64,000 nt of DNA from Rosa chinensis (lineage: Eukaryota > Streptophyta > Magnoliopsida > Rosales > Rosaceae): the NCBI RefSeq assembly GCF_002994745.2, contig NC_037091.1, positions 3,837,501-3,901,500 of the forward strand, written 5' to 3'. Shown here in pieces: positions 11,119 through 22,250 of this stretch. A model generated the notes under the pieces. The model was not told the origin of the DNA. It saw nothing but the letters and a program-made list of their open reading frames with translations, and did no database searches. Made by a program: the position numbers and the translations under genes. Positions within the stretch are counted from its first letter, which is position 1. Each line of letters starts with the position of its first letter.

Positions 11119-13690
11119 TGTAACGTCCCGAACCTAAATCCACGTGTTTACTAGTCATTTGGACGGTAAACGACCTTTACTTTCACTTTTACTTTCGGTT
11201 TAGTACTTTTAGTGGCCCTAAAAGTTGACTTTCTATTCGGGTCAAAATTTGAGAAAATGTTCTTCATGAAAGTTGTAGGGGACGTTAAACCGAGCGCGTG
11301 CATATGTGGTTCGTAAAAAGCGGATTTCGTATGCGAGAGTTATGGCCAAAATTGTAAAGTTACTGTTCATGGTAACTTTTGATAAAAAAGGAAATTTACC
11401 CAGGTAGGTTTCCATTTCCGGAAACCACCCCAACTCTTTCTCTCTCCTCTCCCCCGATCTCTCTTCCTCCGGTTCGGCCATTTTTCTTCTTCCATCAAAT
11501 TCCGGCGATTCCGGCCACCAACCGGCGTGCCACCGGTCACCAGAGGAGCGCCTCCTCCCTCCGAGCACCCTAGCAACCGGGGTTTGGGACGATTTGGCCG
11601 GAAAACGCAGATCGAAGCAAAAACCTCCTCCGGCTGCAGTTTGATACTTTTGCCGATTCCCGGCGATTCCGGCCACCTCCGGTCCCCATCTTTCTGTCGA
11701 AGGTTTGGTTTTTACCACTGATTATTTCCCCTATGGTCTTGTAACACGATTTGAAGTGTAGAGGCCGGATCGAATTAGGGTTCTTGAATTTTCTGGGTTT
11801 GTGTTCTTGGATCGTTTTCGACTGTTTGTAGTTGTTATTTGTAAATGTTGTAGTTATGAAGTGGAATCAGTGTGTTGAGTAGGTGTTGCACCTGAAATTT
11901 GGTGGCCGGAGGTGGAGGTTGGCACCGGCACGTGAAACCCACGCACCGCCACTGTAGGTGGCGCGTGAGTTGGCGTTTTGGCCGGAAATTTCGACTTGTT
12001 GTTACTGTAATTAATCCTTTTTACGTCTAGTTGATTAATCGAAGCTTGGAAATGGATTTGGAGGTGAATTGGATATGAATATTGGTGTTTATTCAAAGAA
12101 TGGAGAAATTATTAAACGAATTATGAGGAATCCATCCATCGGATTTCCTCGGTTTGGCCTTTGAGCCTATATATTAAGGAGATAATATTATTGAAGAAGA
12201 TTGGGAGAAATTGGGCAATTAAAGTTGATATTAGGGTTGATTTTAATTAATCCAATTTAGTTTTCCATCCCGAAATTAAAGTTACGAACGTTATATTGTA
12301 CAGGACGTGAGGAGGATTTCCTCGAGGAGGGTTTGGATCGACGGCAGGCTTAGCCGTACTTAGTGAGTGGACTTTTGTTTTCAACAAGTGATGCATGCGT
12401 TTATTTATTAAAGCTTGTTTTATTTTATTAACGTATTTACCGAGCATATAGAGATAATTGTGAATTATCTTATGGAATTACTTTTAAATATTGTTTCTCA
12501 TGAAGTATTTATGATTTATAACGGTTGTGAGTTTTGGATATAAAGTTATTATGCTCGGATTCGAATTTATATTTGAGACTTTATTTTTTTTTAAATGGAG
12601 TTTGGTTGGAATAAATCTCCATGTTTATTTATTGATTACGATTTTGGCATTGGGAATGCCTCATTGATGATTTATTTATTTCTTTAGCGTGTGGGACACG
12701 CTGTTAATTTATACGGCTTTTTACGAAAATCATAGTACGGTTGGGAATCGTACCCGTATTTTCTTTATATGTGGGACATGGGGAAGCTTTAAGGATTTAT
12801 CGTTTTTTTTAAACCGCCATACCCAGGGTCGTTATATATATATTATATTACTGGCTAGCCTATTAGTACTCCTCCCTACTTACTATGTGTTCGTAGGCGA
12901 GTAGAGGAGAGCATGGGATGCTCTAGAGTGTGGGACACTCCGACCCGAGCCAATAAGGCTCCCTTCTTTCGTATGGTGAAGGTCCTTCCCCATCTTTTAT
13001 TATGATTTGACTAGCGGGGCTAGTCCGGTTTCTTTTATCCAGCGGGGCTGGAATGTTTTGCACGAGTTGTGAACTTAAAGAAATACGTTTTATAAACGTT
13101 GCATGCATCGAGACTTTATATTGTAAACTTGTGGGAAAGTATAAATTTATCTTTATTGATACTTATTTATTTTGTCCACTCACTCTAACGTTTTTATGTA
13201 CTTTCCCCCTGGGCCCTTTGGTTTAAATTGCCCAGATCACAGTGCTGTGGACCGGCATAGGAGCGGAGGCTAGTACCACCTTTGTCATCCATTCTCAGTA
13301 GGTTATTGATTAACCTACTTATTGTATTATATTCCGAGTCTGTTCCTTAGATTGCTCTGAATACTTGTTGAGAGTGGATTTATACATTTGTATAATTATG
13401 TGTGTAAGAGAGTGGTTTATTTTGGGAGATTGTTGAACGATTGAGTTACGGGGTTGTATTTGTTTAAGATGTTTTGGTTGTGAAGTTCGATGTTTTTATT
13501 TGGAGAATTTTTGGATTGTTGCTAGGAAGCAGGGCGGCTTCAAGCGTAGAACTTAAATTATTTTGAGGAGTGTTTTCAGCAGGTTTAGGGTTGCCCATTT
13601 TTAGGGGAGGTTCTGTCGAATTTTCTCGAAAAGTGGGTCCTGCAGGTCCACCTAGGAGTTAGGAGGGTAATTCCGGGGTGGGTCCTGACA
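11119..13690 (+). repeat. 3' LTR of the LARD-like element
   Basis: Same length as the 5' copy. Differences seen by eye include T to C near 11232, C to T near 11325, C to A near 11402, an extra C near 11454, one T fewer in a T-run near 12590, and two changes near 13640-13650. Confidence 0.85.
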
Positions 13691-14242
13691 GTTAGCCTGA
13701 ATTATGGTTCTCGCTACAATTTGAAGCAATGGAGCCGTAAGTATCTAACCAAGAAACGATCGATAGTCGAATGGAGACATGATTTGAGAACGATTCTATC
13801 TCCAACAATCCAACTGCACAAAACAGAGAATAAGAATCTGGATGTTATGTAGATGATCAAAAACACTTGGGTAAATAACAACGATATACTTCTACTCGAG
13901 GATAGATATATATTTAGGAAAAAACACAATTTTTGACCTTTAGGGGAAAATTTTGGTTGAGAGAAAAGTTGAAAAGAAGTGATAGGTACTTAGATTTGAG
14001 CATGATTCAGATCAAATCACCCTTATGGGGCTTATTGTTCACCACAAGATACTAACTCATGGAGAAAATTTAACAAAACGAAGAGAAAAAAGAGGAGAAG
14101 GAGAGAATGTTGCCCTCCTCTACTGATGGTGACTAGGTAGGGTTTTTCTTTTTCTTTGAGAGAAGATAAAGCTTTCGTTTGCATGACTTTTCATTCATCT
14201 GTTTTTTTTTTTTTTTTGGTGGTCATGAATAATAGTAGATAA
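13691..14242. other. Intergenic, nothing recognised
   Basis: No gene or repeat was recognised. A T-run lies at about 14202-14217. Confidence 0.4.
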
Positions 14243-14449
14243 TAGTATTATGAGAGATTCTTACGTAGGGAAAATATACCACGTAGCTGGTAGGGCTGCC
14301 AAATCAGTGAACATGTAAGGGGTGTTTTTAGTATTTCCTCTTAATAAGTAGGATAGTTTCATAACACACTTAAAATTTTCTGAGTTTTAATTGGAATGTC
14401 CCACAGTCACGTAGTACGTTTGTCCTATGTTAGAATTTCTCATAATAGT
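14243..14449. mobile_element. MITE-like element with about 45-bp TIRs
   Basis: The left end (14243-14288) and the reverse complement of the right end (14402-14449) align as tattatgagagattcttacg versus tattatgagaaattctaaca, and again at ccacgtag versus tactacgtg. The 9-mer ataatagta occurs at both edges (14239-14247 and 14442-14450). It may be a Mutator-type target duplication, but it overlaps the palindromic ends, so exact borders are uncertain. No coding capacity. Confidence 0.6.
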
Positions 14450-15376
14450 ATCATAAAAAGGTTTACCTCCAATGAATGAATATCTATAAACTTTAACTTT
14501 TATCTATAGGGGAAAAAAAGGAGAAAACGTGCTAGCTCACGCACCTAAGAGAAACACTGAATTCTTCCTCCTTGTCCGGCTACGAGCCCTTTTACCGACG
14601 TCATTAGACGGGACTTTGTTGGCCCTACGTGGGTCCGGAGAGAGCCAGACTCCTCGATCGACATTTGTTTCGGATCGTGGACATTTCGATAGTGGGGTGT
14701 GAGGTGTGGTGAGGGGAGATCGAAGCTACTATCGGGTTCTGGGGTGTCCCTCGATGGTCTGGTCGGCGATGTGACTTGGTGGCAAGGGTTTGGAGGCTGT
14801 GAGGTGGTGCCTTGGTAGTGGTGGTGTGGCTCGAATCGATCAGATTAGTCTGATCTGGGTTAGGTCTTCTCGATCTGATCTGGGGATGGGTTTTTTTGGC
14901 AGAGACGAAGGGTTCCATGGTGGACTGTTGCTGGGTGGGGCCGTGGTCATGGCGGCGAGGCTCGGGTCTGATCAGATCAGTCCAATAGAGGCCAATCTTT
15001 CTAGATCTGCTCTGGGGATGATCTGTTTGGCAGGGGCGGCGCGTTTCCATGGTGCGGTAGGGAGGAAAAAATGATGATGGCGACGGTCTGACAGTTCAAG
15101 CGGCATGGTGCAGGCAGTGGTTTGTTGGCGGTGGCAGTGGTGGGGTTGGGCCAGACTTAGCTAGCTGCTTGGGTCTCCCTTGGTTCCTGGGTTGAGGTTT
15201 GGGCTTAGGCCTCCTTTTGGGCTCTGCCTGGGGCTGGTTTCTTTATATCTGGTTTTATTTACTTTAGTTGGTTAGTGTTGTCTTGCCTTCGGCGTGTAAT
15301 AAGTCCCTATATGTATTTTGTAGGGCTAATCAGGCTATATGACTGGGTGTGCATTCTAAGTGCCTTGTTTGTCCTA
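14450..15376. other. GC-rich stretch with a diverged internal repeat
   Basis: About 14570-15270 is GC-rich compared with its surroundings. It contains two diverged copies of a block of about 130 bp (near 14828-14930 and 14958-15057), each with a gatctg..ctggggatg core and a ttccatggtg segment. Short open frames exist on both strands, but no known domain was seen. It may be the leader region of a retroelement. Confidence 0.3.
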
Positions 15377-16062
15377 GCGAGGCGACAATCTATTATTAAA
15401 CGGTCACATACTCCTAGTGGCAGAATGAAACTGAGTGCCGTCAGAATTGTTTTTCGGCAGCAACATAGTAGGAAAGCTGTGATTTTGGTAATTATGCTTC
15501 ATTGTAATCGAGTTATCTTTCCGTTATGTCACCGCCATGTCAAAGCAAATGGAGTAGCCAATAGTGCACTATTTGCTAATTGGTGCTTGTTAGAATACAT
15601 GTATTTTGTAGGGACACCTGATATCATTTCAGGATGTGCTATAGAGATTATTGTAATCATGGGTTTAGGCTCAATGTCTTCCCCCCCCCCCCCCTCGTAT
15701 TTTGTAGAGACTATTTGCTAGGCGAGGCGACAATCTATTATTAAACGGTCACATACTCCTAGTGGCAGAATGAAACTGAGTGCCGTCAGAATTGTTTTTC
15801 GGCAGCAACATAGTAGGAAAGCTGTGATTTTGGTAATTATGCTTCATTGTAATCGAGTTATCTTTCCGTTATGTCACCGCCATGTCAAAGCAAATGGAGT
15901 AGCCAATAGTGCACTATTTGCTAATTGGTGCTTGTTAGAATACATGTATTTTGTAGGGACACCTGATATCATTTCAGGATGTGCTATAGAGATTATTGTA
16001 ATCATGGGTTTAGGCTCAATGTCTTCCCCCCCCCCCCCCCCCCCTCGTATTTTGTAGAGACT
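15377..16062. repeat. Tandem duplication, about 345-bp unit
   Basis: Copy 1 (15377-15721) and copy 2 (15722-16062) are essentially identical from gcgaggcgacaatctatt to cgtattttgtagagact. The main difference is the C-run near the end of each unit: 14 C in copy 1 and 19 C in copy 2. Such identity implies a very recent event or an assembly duplication. Confidence 0.9.
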
Positions 16063-16842
16063 CCTGATATCATTTTGAGACATTTCTATGAGGCAAAACT
16101 TCGCCCCATACTCAAATAAACGAATTTCCCAAGGTTTTCTTTAAGATCAACTTGATTATCATATAGTAACACTGTTGTGTCTCTAGAAAGAACAACACCA
16201 AGCCGCATGATGTACCCCATCCATCCTGGATTTCTGCAACCCACTTTCCATATATAATGCCATTCAAACGCCTCATATGTAGTTGTCTGCGCGGCGCATA
16301 TTATAGAAATGGCTACCTGGTCGAAAAAGCTTGGTTAGAGTGACCTTGACCTAGATATTGCCTAGCCTTTGGAATAGGAATACTAGTAGTTTATACTTTG
16401 GCACACAATATAATCATAAGGGCAGGTCACTAAAAGGCAACATACAATTCATCTTGCACAGCAGGCCACGAGCTTTATCTCGTTATCAATGTCCCATGAA
16501 CTTTTCAAGTATCAAATTGTTAATTCAAGGCACTCATATATCGATTTGGCTGACAGATGAGATGGCCCAAATGTGGCTTTTGCTTCAAGCAAAACCAGTG
16601 AGTATCCAACAATACCCTTATAATCAAGTACTGTTACACCCTGTCGTGCAATTAAGTTTCACAGGAAGAAAGCTGGTCTTAAATGTTTATAGCTGCCTCA
16701 TCTAGTCATCTCCATGGTATTAGAGTTGGATTTTGGATTGAGTACCCTTTTCTTTTATACACTGCTATCAGAAAGACTCAAACTTGTCTTAATAGACTCT
16801 TTTATTTTGGTTTCTGCTGCAGGGTTTGGTAATTAATTGAAC
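16063..16842 (+). other. Upstream region of the acidic-protein gene
   Basis: No separate gene was recognised. A pyrimidine-rich tract ending in tgcag at 16818-16822, about 20 bases before the ATG at 16843, looks like a 3' splice site. An intron in the 5' leader is therefore likely. The promoter and first leader exon probably lie within this stretch or just beyond it. Confidence 0.4.
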
Positions 16843-19800
16843 ATGGGAAATGAGATGGGTAACAACAACACATCAGGTCTGAAAGGTATGGCGATTTGAA
16901 GTTATTGAACAGTTAAATTAGCTTTGTGTTTTATTTGATTACAAGTATCATAAGCAATTTACATTGTCATACGCAATCCGTTGTAGACGAAGAGAACACT
17001 ACAGTTGAAGCTTGCAAGACATCTTTGGTAGATACTACTCATGTAAATGATACAAAAGAAGAACATCAATTAGTACCTGAAGTTGAAGGGAAGGATTTTC
17101 ATGAAAAAGTTGCCAACTTGGCTTGTGGTGATCCAGTGAGAATAGGAGATCGTTGCGTCAAAAACCAGACATCAAGTTTAGAAGGTGAGCATTTTTTTTT
17201 TCTAGATTGAGCGAAGTCTATATGTGTTATTGAAATCTCAGATATATTTGTTGACACTGACGCCTTTTGATCTTAATCTTTTGGGCATTTCCATAGAGCA
17301 CGAAAATACTGAAGTTCATCCTCTTGGTGAAACTCCAAAAGTTATAGTGGTATCAACTGAAGCAGGGGAAAGAGACAGTAAATTGCAATCAGATACTTCA
17401 CTGAATAATGATCCCGGACACGGGAAGCCTATAGAGAAAAACATGGAGGAAACTGACCTACAAGGAACAATGCAATACCAGCTTGAGAAGCAGGATTCTT
17501 TGAAGAAAGGTATGTGTATGCTAACCTTGCTCCATAATTCCATTGTATAACTGTTTCTCAATATAATTATGACCATTATATATCTCACTACAAGTACTAG
17601 TCTTTGAACAAACTCTTAGTACGTACTTCATTAAATTCATTCTGTTCGAGTATATTAAAAATATAAAATAGAGAAGAACCCACCATATTTATATGCTATT
17701 AACTTCACAGAGGATGAGGAAGATGGGACAATATCCACATCAGATGATCTAGAACCTAAAGAAAATGTTACAGTTGAAGCTTGCCAAACATCTTTGCTAG
17801 ATAATACTCAGGAAAATGATACAAATGAAGAAAATCAAATAGGAGCTGAAGTTGAAGAAAATGATTTTCATGAAAAAGTTGCATACTTGGCTACTAATGA
17901 TCAAAAGATGACAGAGGATCCTTGCAATGAAAACCAGACATCAAGCACAAAAGGTTGGCCTTTCTTTAAAATGTGTAAATTAGCCAATATCTGAATTGAT
18001 TAGTCTATATTTGTGGATCATGGACTACTATCTTAATTTTTGACTTGTCCATAGAGCAAGAAGATACTGAAGTTCATCCTCTTGGTGAACTTCCACAAGT
18101 TACAATGGAATCGAATGAAGTAAGGGAAGAAGACGGTGAAGTGCAACCGGTTACTTTATCGAGTGATTCAGGACATGAGGAGCCAATAGAGCAAAAAAAG
18201 AAGGGAACTGATATACAAGCAGGAACTATGCAATACCATCTTGATAAGCAGGACTGTTTGAAGAAAGGTATGCTATAAATGTCAATCTTATTCCATATTC
18301 CCATTGCACTTGCCAAACTTTTTTCTTGATTATTTTTCCTTTGAATTGTGCTTTATTACATCCTTCAATTTTATTCTGCTTCAGTAAGAGTAATGTGATT
18401 GTATATTCATATAAAGAAAACCACCATAATACATTTATATGCTATATATTCTGAACAGAGGATGAGGAAGATGGTTCAATATCTGCATCACATGCTCTAG
18501 AAGCTATAGAGTATAAGAGTTTTGAGTCAAATCAACAGGAGTTGGTTACAATTCATGCTGACCAATCTGTAGAAGTTGGAAGTGAATCATTACCAGGGAG
18601 TAAGGACTGTCTAGGACCAAGTTTTACTTCTGATTTGGAGGCGAATGGTGATGTCTTAGACACTGAGACGTTCAAAAATATGGAAGAAAGTGCTGATACT
18701 GGTACTGATCCAGCATTGGAAAGATGGGATGCCCTGTCACTGGAGCAAAAGGCCTGTGAAGGACTACTGAAGTCCTCAGAAGAGCAGTTTGAAACTAAGG
18801 ATCTAGAAGAAGTTGAAAATGGATTCACCAACATAACACAAATAGCATCATATGATCTTCTTGGCTTAGAAAATAACTGCAATATGGAGCTTCCAACTGA
18901 GGTGAATTTAATTGATAGCTCAAAATCAGAACCAGAAGCCTTTCTAGTGAGTAACTCTCAACTTGAAGTTCCTCAACCTAAGGAGAAATGCATTATTCTT
19001 AAAGAAGAAATCAGACTAACAGGAAAAGAGTTGGAAAATGGAGAGAAAAAGCATTATACTAACCAAATCCAACCTAGTCTACAGTCAGGGATGGAATCAG
19101 AACCTGACTGTGACAAATCAAGTGAGCCTCAATTTGAATCTACAATGGTTGAGCCTACACATGAGAAGAGTGAAACGGTAAGTGTGATCAGTCCTTTAAG
19201 CAACAAGGTTGTTGAGGATGACAACCTAGTTCTCATGCGTCTCAATAACCAACATGAGGCTTCTGAGGACCAGTGCTACCAGGAATCAGAAAGGAAACTT
19301 GAGGTGGTTCTGGCGCTTGGAATCATTTCACCAGAGTTAACAATTCCACATTTCAGCCACAAGGAAGAGGAATTAGTAGGGAAGAGAACCGTTCAAGAAA
19401 GAGAGGATAACATGGAACCTTTACTTGCCAGTGAAATGGAAGAAACAGAAGGAACAGAACAGGATTGTTTGCCTCCAGAAAAAGATACTGTATTTGGAAA
19501 TGAGACTGTTCAAAGCATCAATGACTCAATCCCAGAAGTGAAGCAAGAGAATTCAGGTGAGTTTTTGGCTACTGAAAATCCAACTATTGATTTTACAAGC
19601 TGGATAGCTGAAGCATTAGTCTCCATGAATAATTTGGAAGCTGAGATGCTTAGTCAGCAAGTTACACAACATAATGAACCACATCAAGCCGAAGCAGCAG
19701 CAGCAGCAGAATCTAAAACTTTGGTTGAAGTTGAAACATCATCTGTATCTGTAAGTTCTGGTTCTGAAACACTAGAAAATGTGGGAAGGTCCAGCACAGT

Positions 19801-20233
19801 GAGCACTGAATCTGATCCGGATAACTTGAATATTGTTCACGCCCAGATACAAAAATCCCCGAGCTTCAGCCTTGATCTCCAAAATGAAGCAAGGACTGAA
19901 GAATCAGATAGCACTCCATTGTTGTATCAAGATAAGGCTGAAATAGAAAGCTCAGCAAGTCAAGGTGAGAAAGTGATTACATTGGAAAGAAGTGAGTCAG
20001 AGGAGTCAAAGACACCATTTCTAGGATTCTTGAAGGAAGAGGAAGAAACTCATGTTGTTGTTGTTGCACAAAATAAACATGAGAACCACTCTCCTTCTAA
20101 GAATTCAAAAAGAAATCTGTGTGACTCAGTTACTGGAAAAGCTGCTCCAACTTCATCTAAAGGTAAAGAGAAGCGCAGAAACCGGGCTTCTCTCTTTTCC
20201 AACTGCTTGTGTTGTGCAACTGTGATCAATTGA
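16843..20233 (+). CDS. Acidic, probably disordered protein, 894 aa, six exons
   Basis: Family not recognised. Exons by splice sites and frame: 16843-16885, 16987-17184, 17297-17509, 17711-17953, 18055-18267 and 18459-20233. They total 2685 nt, giving 894 residues plus a stop. All five introns are phase 1, so exons 2-5 are symmetric. Exon 2 resembles the second half of exon 4 (both have VEAC and DFHEKVA), exon 3 resembles exon 5 (both have EVHPLGE), and exons 4 and 6 start alike (EDEEDG). One exon block has therefore been duplicated. The protein is rich in Glu, Ser and Thr with no membrane segment. It begins MGNEMGNNN, a possible N-myristoylation signal, and ends in a basic, Cys-containing tail (NCLCCATVIN). 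This would fit a membrane-tethered scaffold, but that is inference. A candidate poly(A) signal, aataaa, lies at 20542-20547. Confidence 0.8.
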
Positions 20234-21390
20234 AGTCCTCTTAATATCTTCGATATTTGTTTGCTCTTTCTTTGGTTTTGGAGTTTTCTGGGAAATGGAG
20301 TTTTGATCTATTTTTGCTTGGTTATGATGTTGAGCGAGTATATAAGCTTGTGCAAGTTATGACAATCCATTGTCTGTGTTCATTTCATTTATTCCCTCTC
20401 TTTCATTCTTTACTTGTTTGTCAACTTATCTTTTGTGATGTAATTCCATCTACTTATTTGAGTGAGACAATTTGCAAAAAATTTTGTCAGGGATTGTGCC
20501 TCTCATTGTAAAATTTGTTCATTTGTATTCATATATTCAACAATAAATTATGATAGTTTAAATCCTAAGCTTGTGATCCTAAATAGGGGATTGTCTCTTA
20601 TTGTCAGCTAATGTCTTCAACATTTCAAAACTCTCATCATTCCTAATTATTATTCATCATGGTACTTGCTTTAAAATTAGATTATTGATTAGGAAGTATA
20701 GTTCTTCATCTGGATAAAACGATGCATTCATGATCGTATGTTGGAATCAGGACAGTTGCCAGAAAAGTCTGAGTTTTTTGGTTATTAACATCCATGAAAT
20801 TATTGTTCATAGCTGATCTTCTATGATCCACATTTCCATAAAGTCTAGTGCCCTTGGGAAACTATTTAATTCTCACCAATATCGCAGTATATATGTTTCA
20901 TAAACAACATCAACAACATTAAAAAAATCATATCGAAATAAGAAGTAAACTCACAAAGTCCTGTTATTACCATATATCAAACCCTCATCTAAGTAGCGTG
21001 AATCCATTATCCACAATATCTGAGTGACCCATGGAATGAACATAATATGATCATGAAATCTATCCATAGTCAAATCGAGATGATTGGCAATGAAGGGTTG
21101 GAATATAGATTCTACATTCCACGCGGTTTCAGGATAGTCTGAAAGGTTGAACTTCTAAGAAAGACATAAGAACTTGGAAAGGTCATTGCAAAGAAATTCA
21201 ATGTGAAGGTAACAGCTCGCCCTTTTGCAAAATAAAGGTTTCCAACCATTAATCTTGGTCAAAGTCTGACTTCTGAACTAAAAGTTGGAGAAACTTCAAA
21301 TCAAGATACCCCCATCTGAGTTGGAAGATAAAGTATAATAATTCCCAAGAAAAACTGAAGAAGAAAAAAAATGCAATAGTAGATGTTGGT
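20234..21390. other. 3' UTR and spacer
   Basis: The first 300 bases or so are probably the 3' UTR of the acidic-protein gene. The rest is AT-rich spacer with no gene recognised. Confidence 0.4.
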
Positions 21391-21627
21391 TGATAAAGTA
21401 ATCTGGGGTTCACATCCAAAATTAATTGGCAATTGATGGAGTGGCCCAAACCCTTATAAACTCATAGGCAATGTCCCATTTTTTCCATGTGGGATGTATA
21501 TATATTCTCAACACGCCCCCGCACGTGTGACGAATTTTCAAGCCATACACTTGGACAACTTTGGTGACGTGGAGCCCGTGTAGCCGTTAGGCATGCACAC
21601 GTGGGTAACCCGCTCTGATACCATGAT
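21391..21627 (-). mobile_element. TRIM remnant: one LTR, PPT and PBS
   Basis: Read on the minus strand: a 123-bp LTR (21391-21513, TGTTGAGAA..TTTATCA) lies downstream of a G-rich tract (complement of cgcccccgcacg, 21514-21525). About 90 bp further is a perfect iMet primer site, TGGTATCAGAGC (21612-21623). LTR, PPT and PBS within about 235 bp match a terminal-repeat retrotransposon in miniature (TRIM). The other LTR is reduced to its last few bases (tgataaa on the + strand at 21624) and is then replaced by the adjoining foldback. Confidence 0.7.
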
Positions 21628-21816
21628 AAATAGCGACAAGCGTGGCCTGTAGCCCACCATTGTACCGATATTATCCCAACTTAACCACCTGTTAGGTGTT
21701 GGGTCTCATCCAATTGTACCGAGGCCTTTTGTGATTAAAACCCAACACCTAACAAGTGGTTAAGTTGGGACAGTATCGGTACAATGGTGGGCTACGGGTC
21801 ACGCTTGTCGCTATTT
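21628..21816. repeat. Foldback with 77-bp arms
   Basis: The left arm (21628-21704) and right arm (21740-21816) are reverse complements with about five mismatches. They are separated by a 35-nt loop. The outer ends read aaatagcgacaagcgtg. It sits exactly where the second TRIM LTR should be. A transcript would fold into a long hairpin. Confidence 0.85.
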
Positions 21817-22250
21817 AACATTGGTAGCTAGCAGTTGACGTGTATTTTTATTTTATTTTTTTAATTACTACAAAAGAAATCTTTATTAGTAGTATATATG
21901 AACAATACAATCAAGAACCACAACCGGCATACTCATAATTTTCGGCACGCCATGAGGCTAAAAAATGGTCATTTAAAGTTTCCATTAAACAAAGACGGAT
22001 ATATATGACATTGGGAGCTTTTGGTTTTGAATCAAAAACACACACAGTGATATATTACTAGAAAGGTGAAGAATACAATGTGGAATTGAATGAATTGAAC
22101 AGATCAAAAGGGTACTACTAGTCAAGTCCTGCTACACTTTTGGTCATCGACATCTTTTACATCTTTTTATTCCTTATGGAGCAAATGAGGATGGAATTGA
22201 ATGAATTTGAATGAGAATTTTCTTCACCACGTTTGAGTACTATTGTATCA

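Larger units (their letters stand above)
4741..13690 (+). mobile_element. LARD-like Ty3/gypsy LTR retrotransposon, non-coding
   Basis: Two direct repeats of 2572 bp (4741-7312 and 11119-13690) begin TGTAACGTCCCGAACC and end GGGTCCTGACA. A tRNA-iMet-type primer site follows the first and a purine tract precedes the second. The 3.8-kb interior has no gag or pol frame. Just before the 3' LTR is atttcgaggacgaaatt, a sequence that usually marks the end of pol in the Del/Tekay chromovirus group, so a Ty3/gypsy origin is inferred. About five substitutions and two 1-nt indels separate the LTRs by eye, so insertion is recent. Long LTRs with a non-coding interior fit the large retrotransposon derivative (LARD) class, which depends on an autonomous partner. 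The flanking pentamers (ccata and gttag) do not match, so no target duplication is present. Confidence 0.8.

Noticed and set aside
11242..11718. 158-codon minus-strand frame in the LARD LTR, with a near-copy at 4864-5339
   Set aside because: Lies inside an LTR, is antisense, has Arg/Gly/Pro-biased composition from GC-rich repeats, and shows no known domain.
15275..15721. 148-codon frame over the tandem duplication
   Set aside because: The frame crosses a simple C-run and repeats in the second copy; no domain and no splice context.
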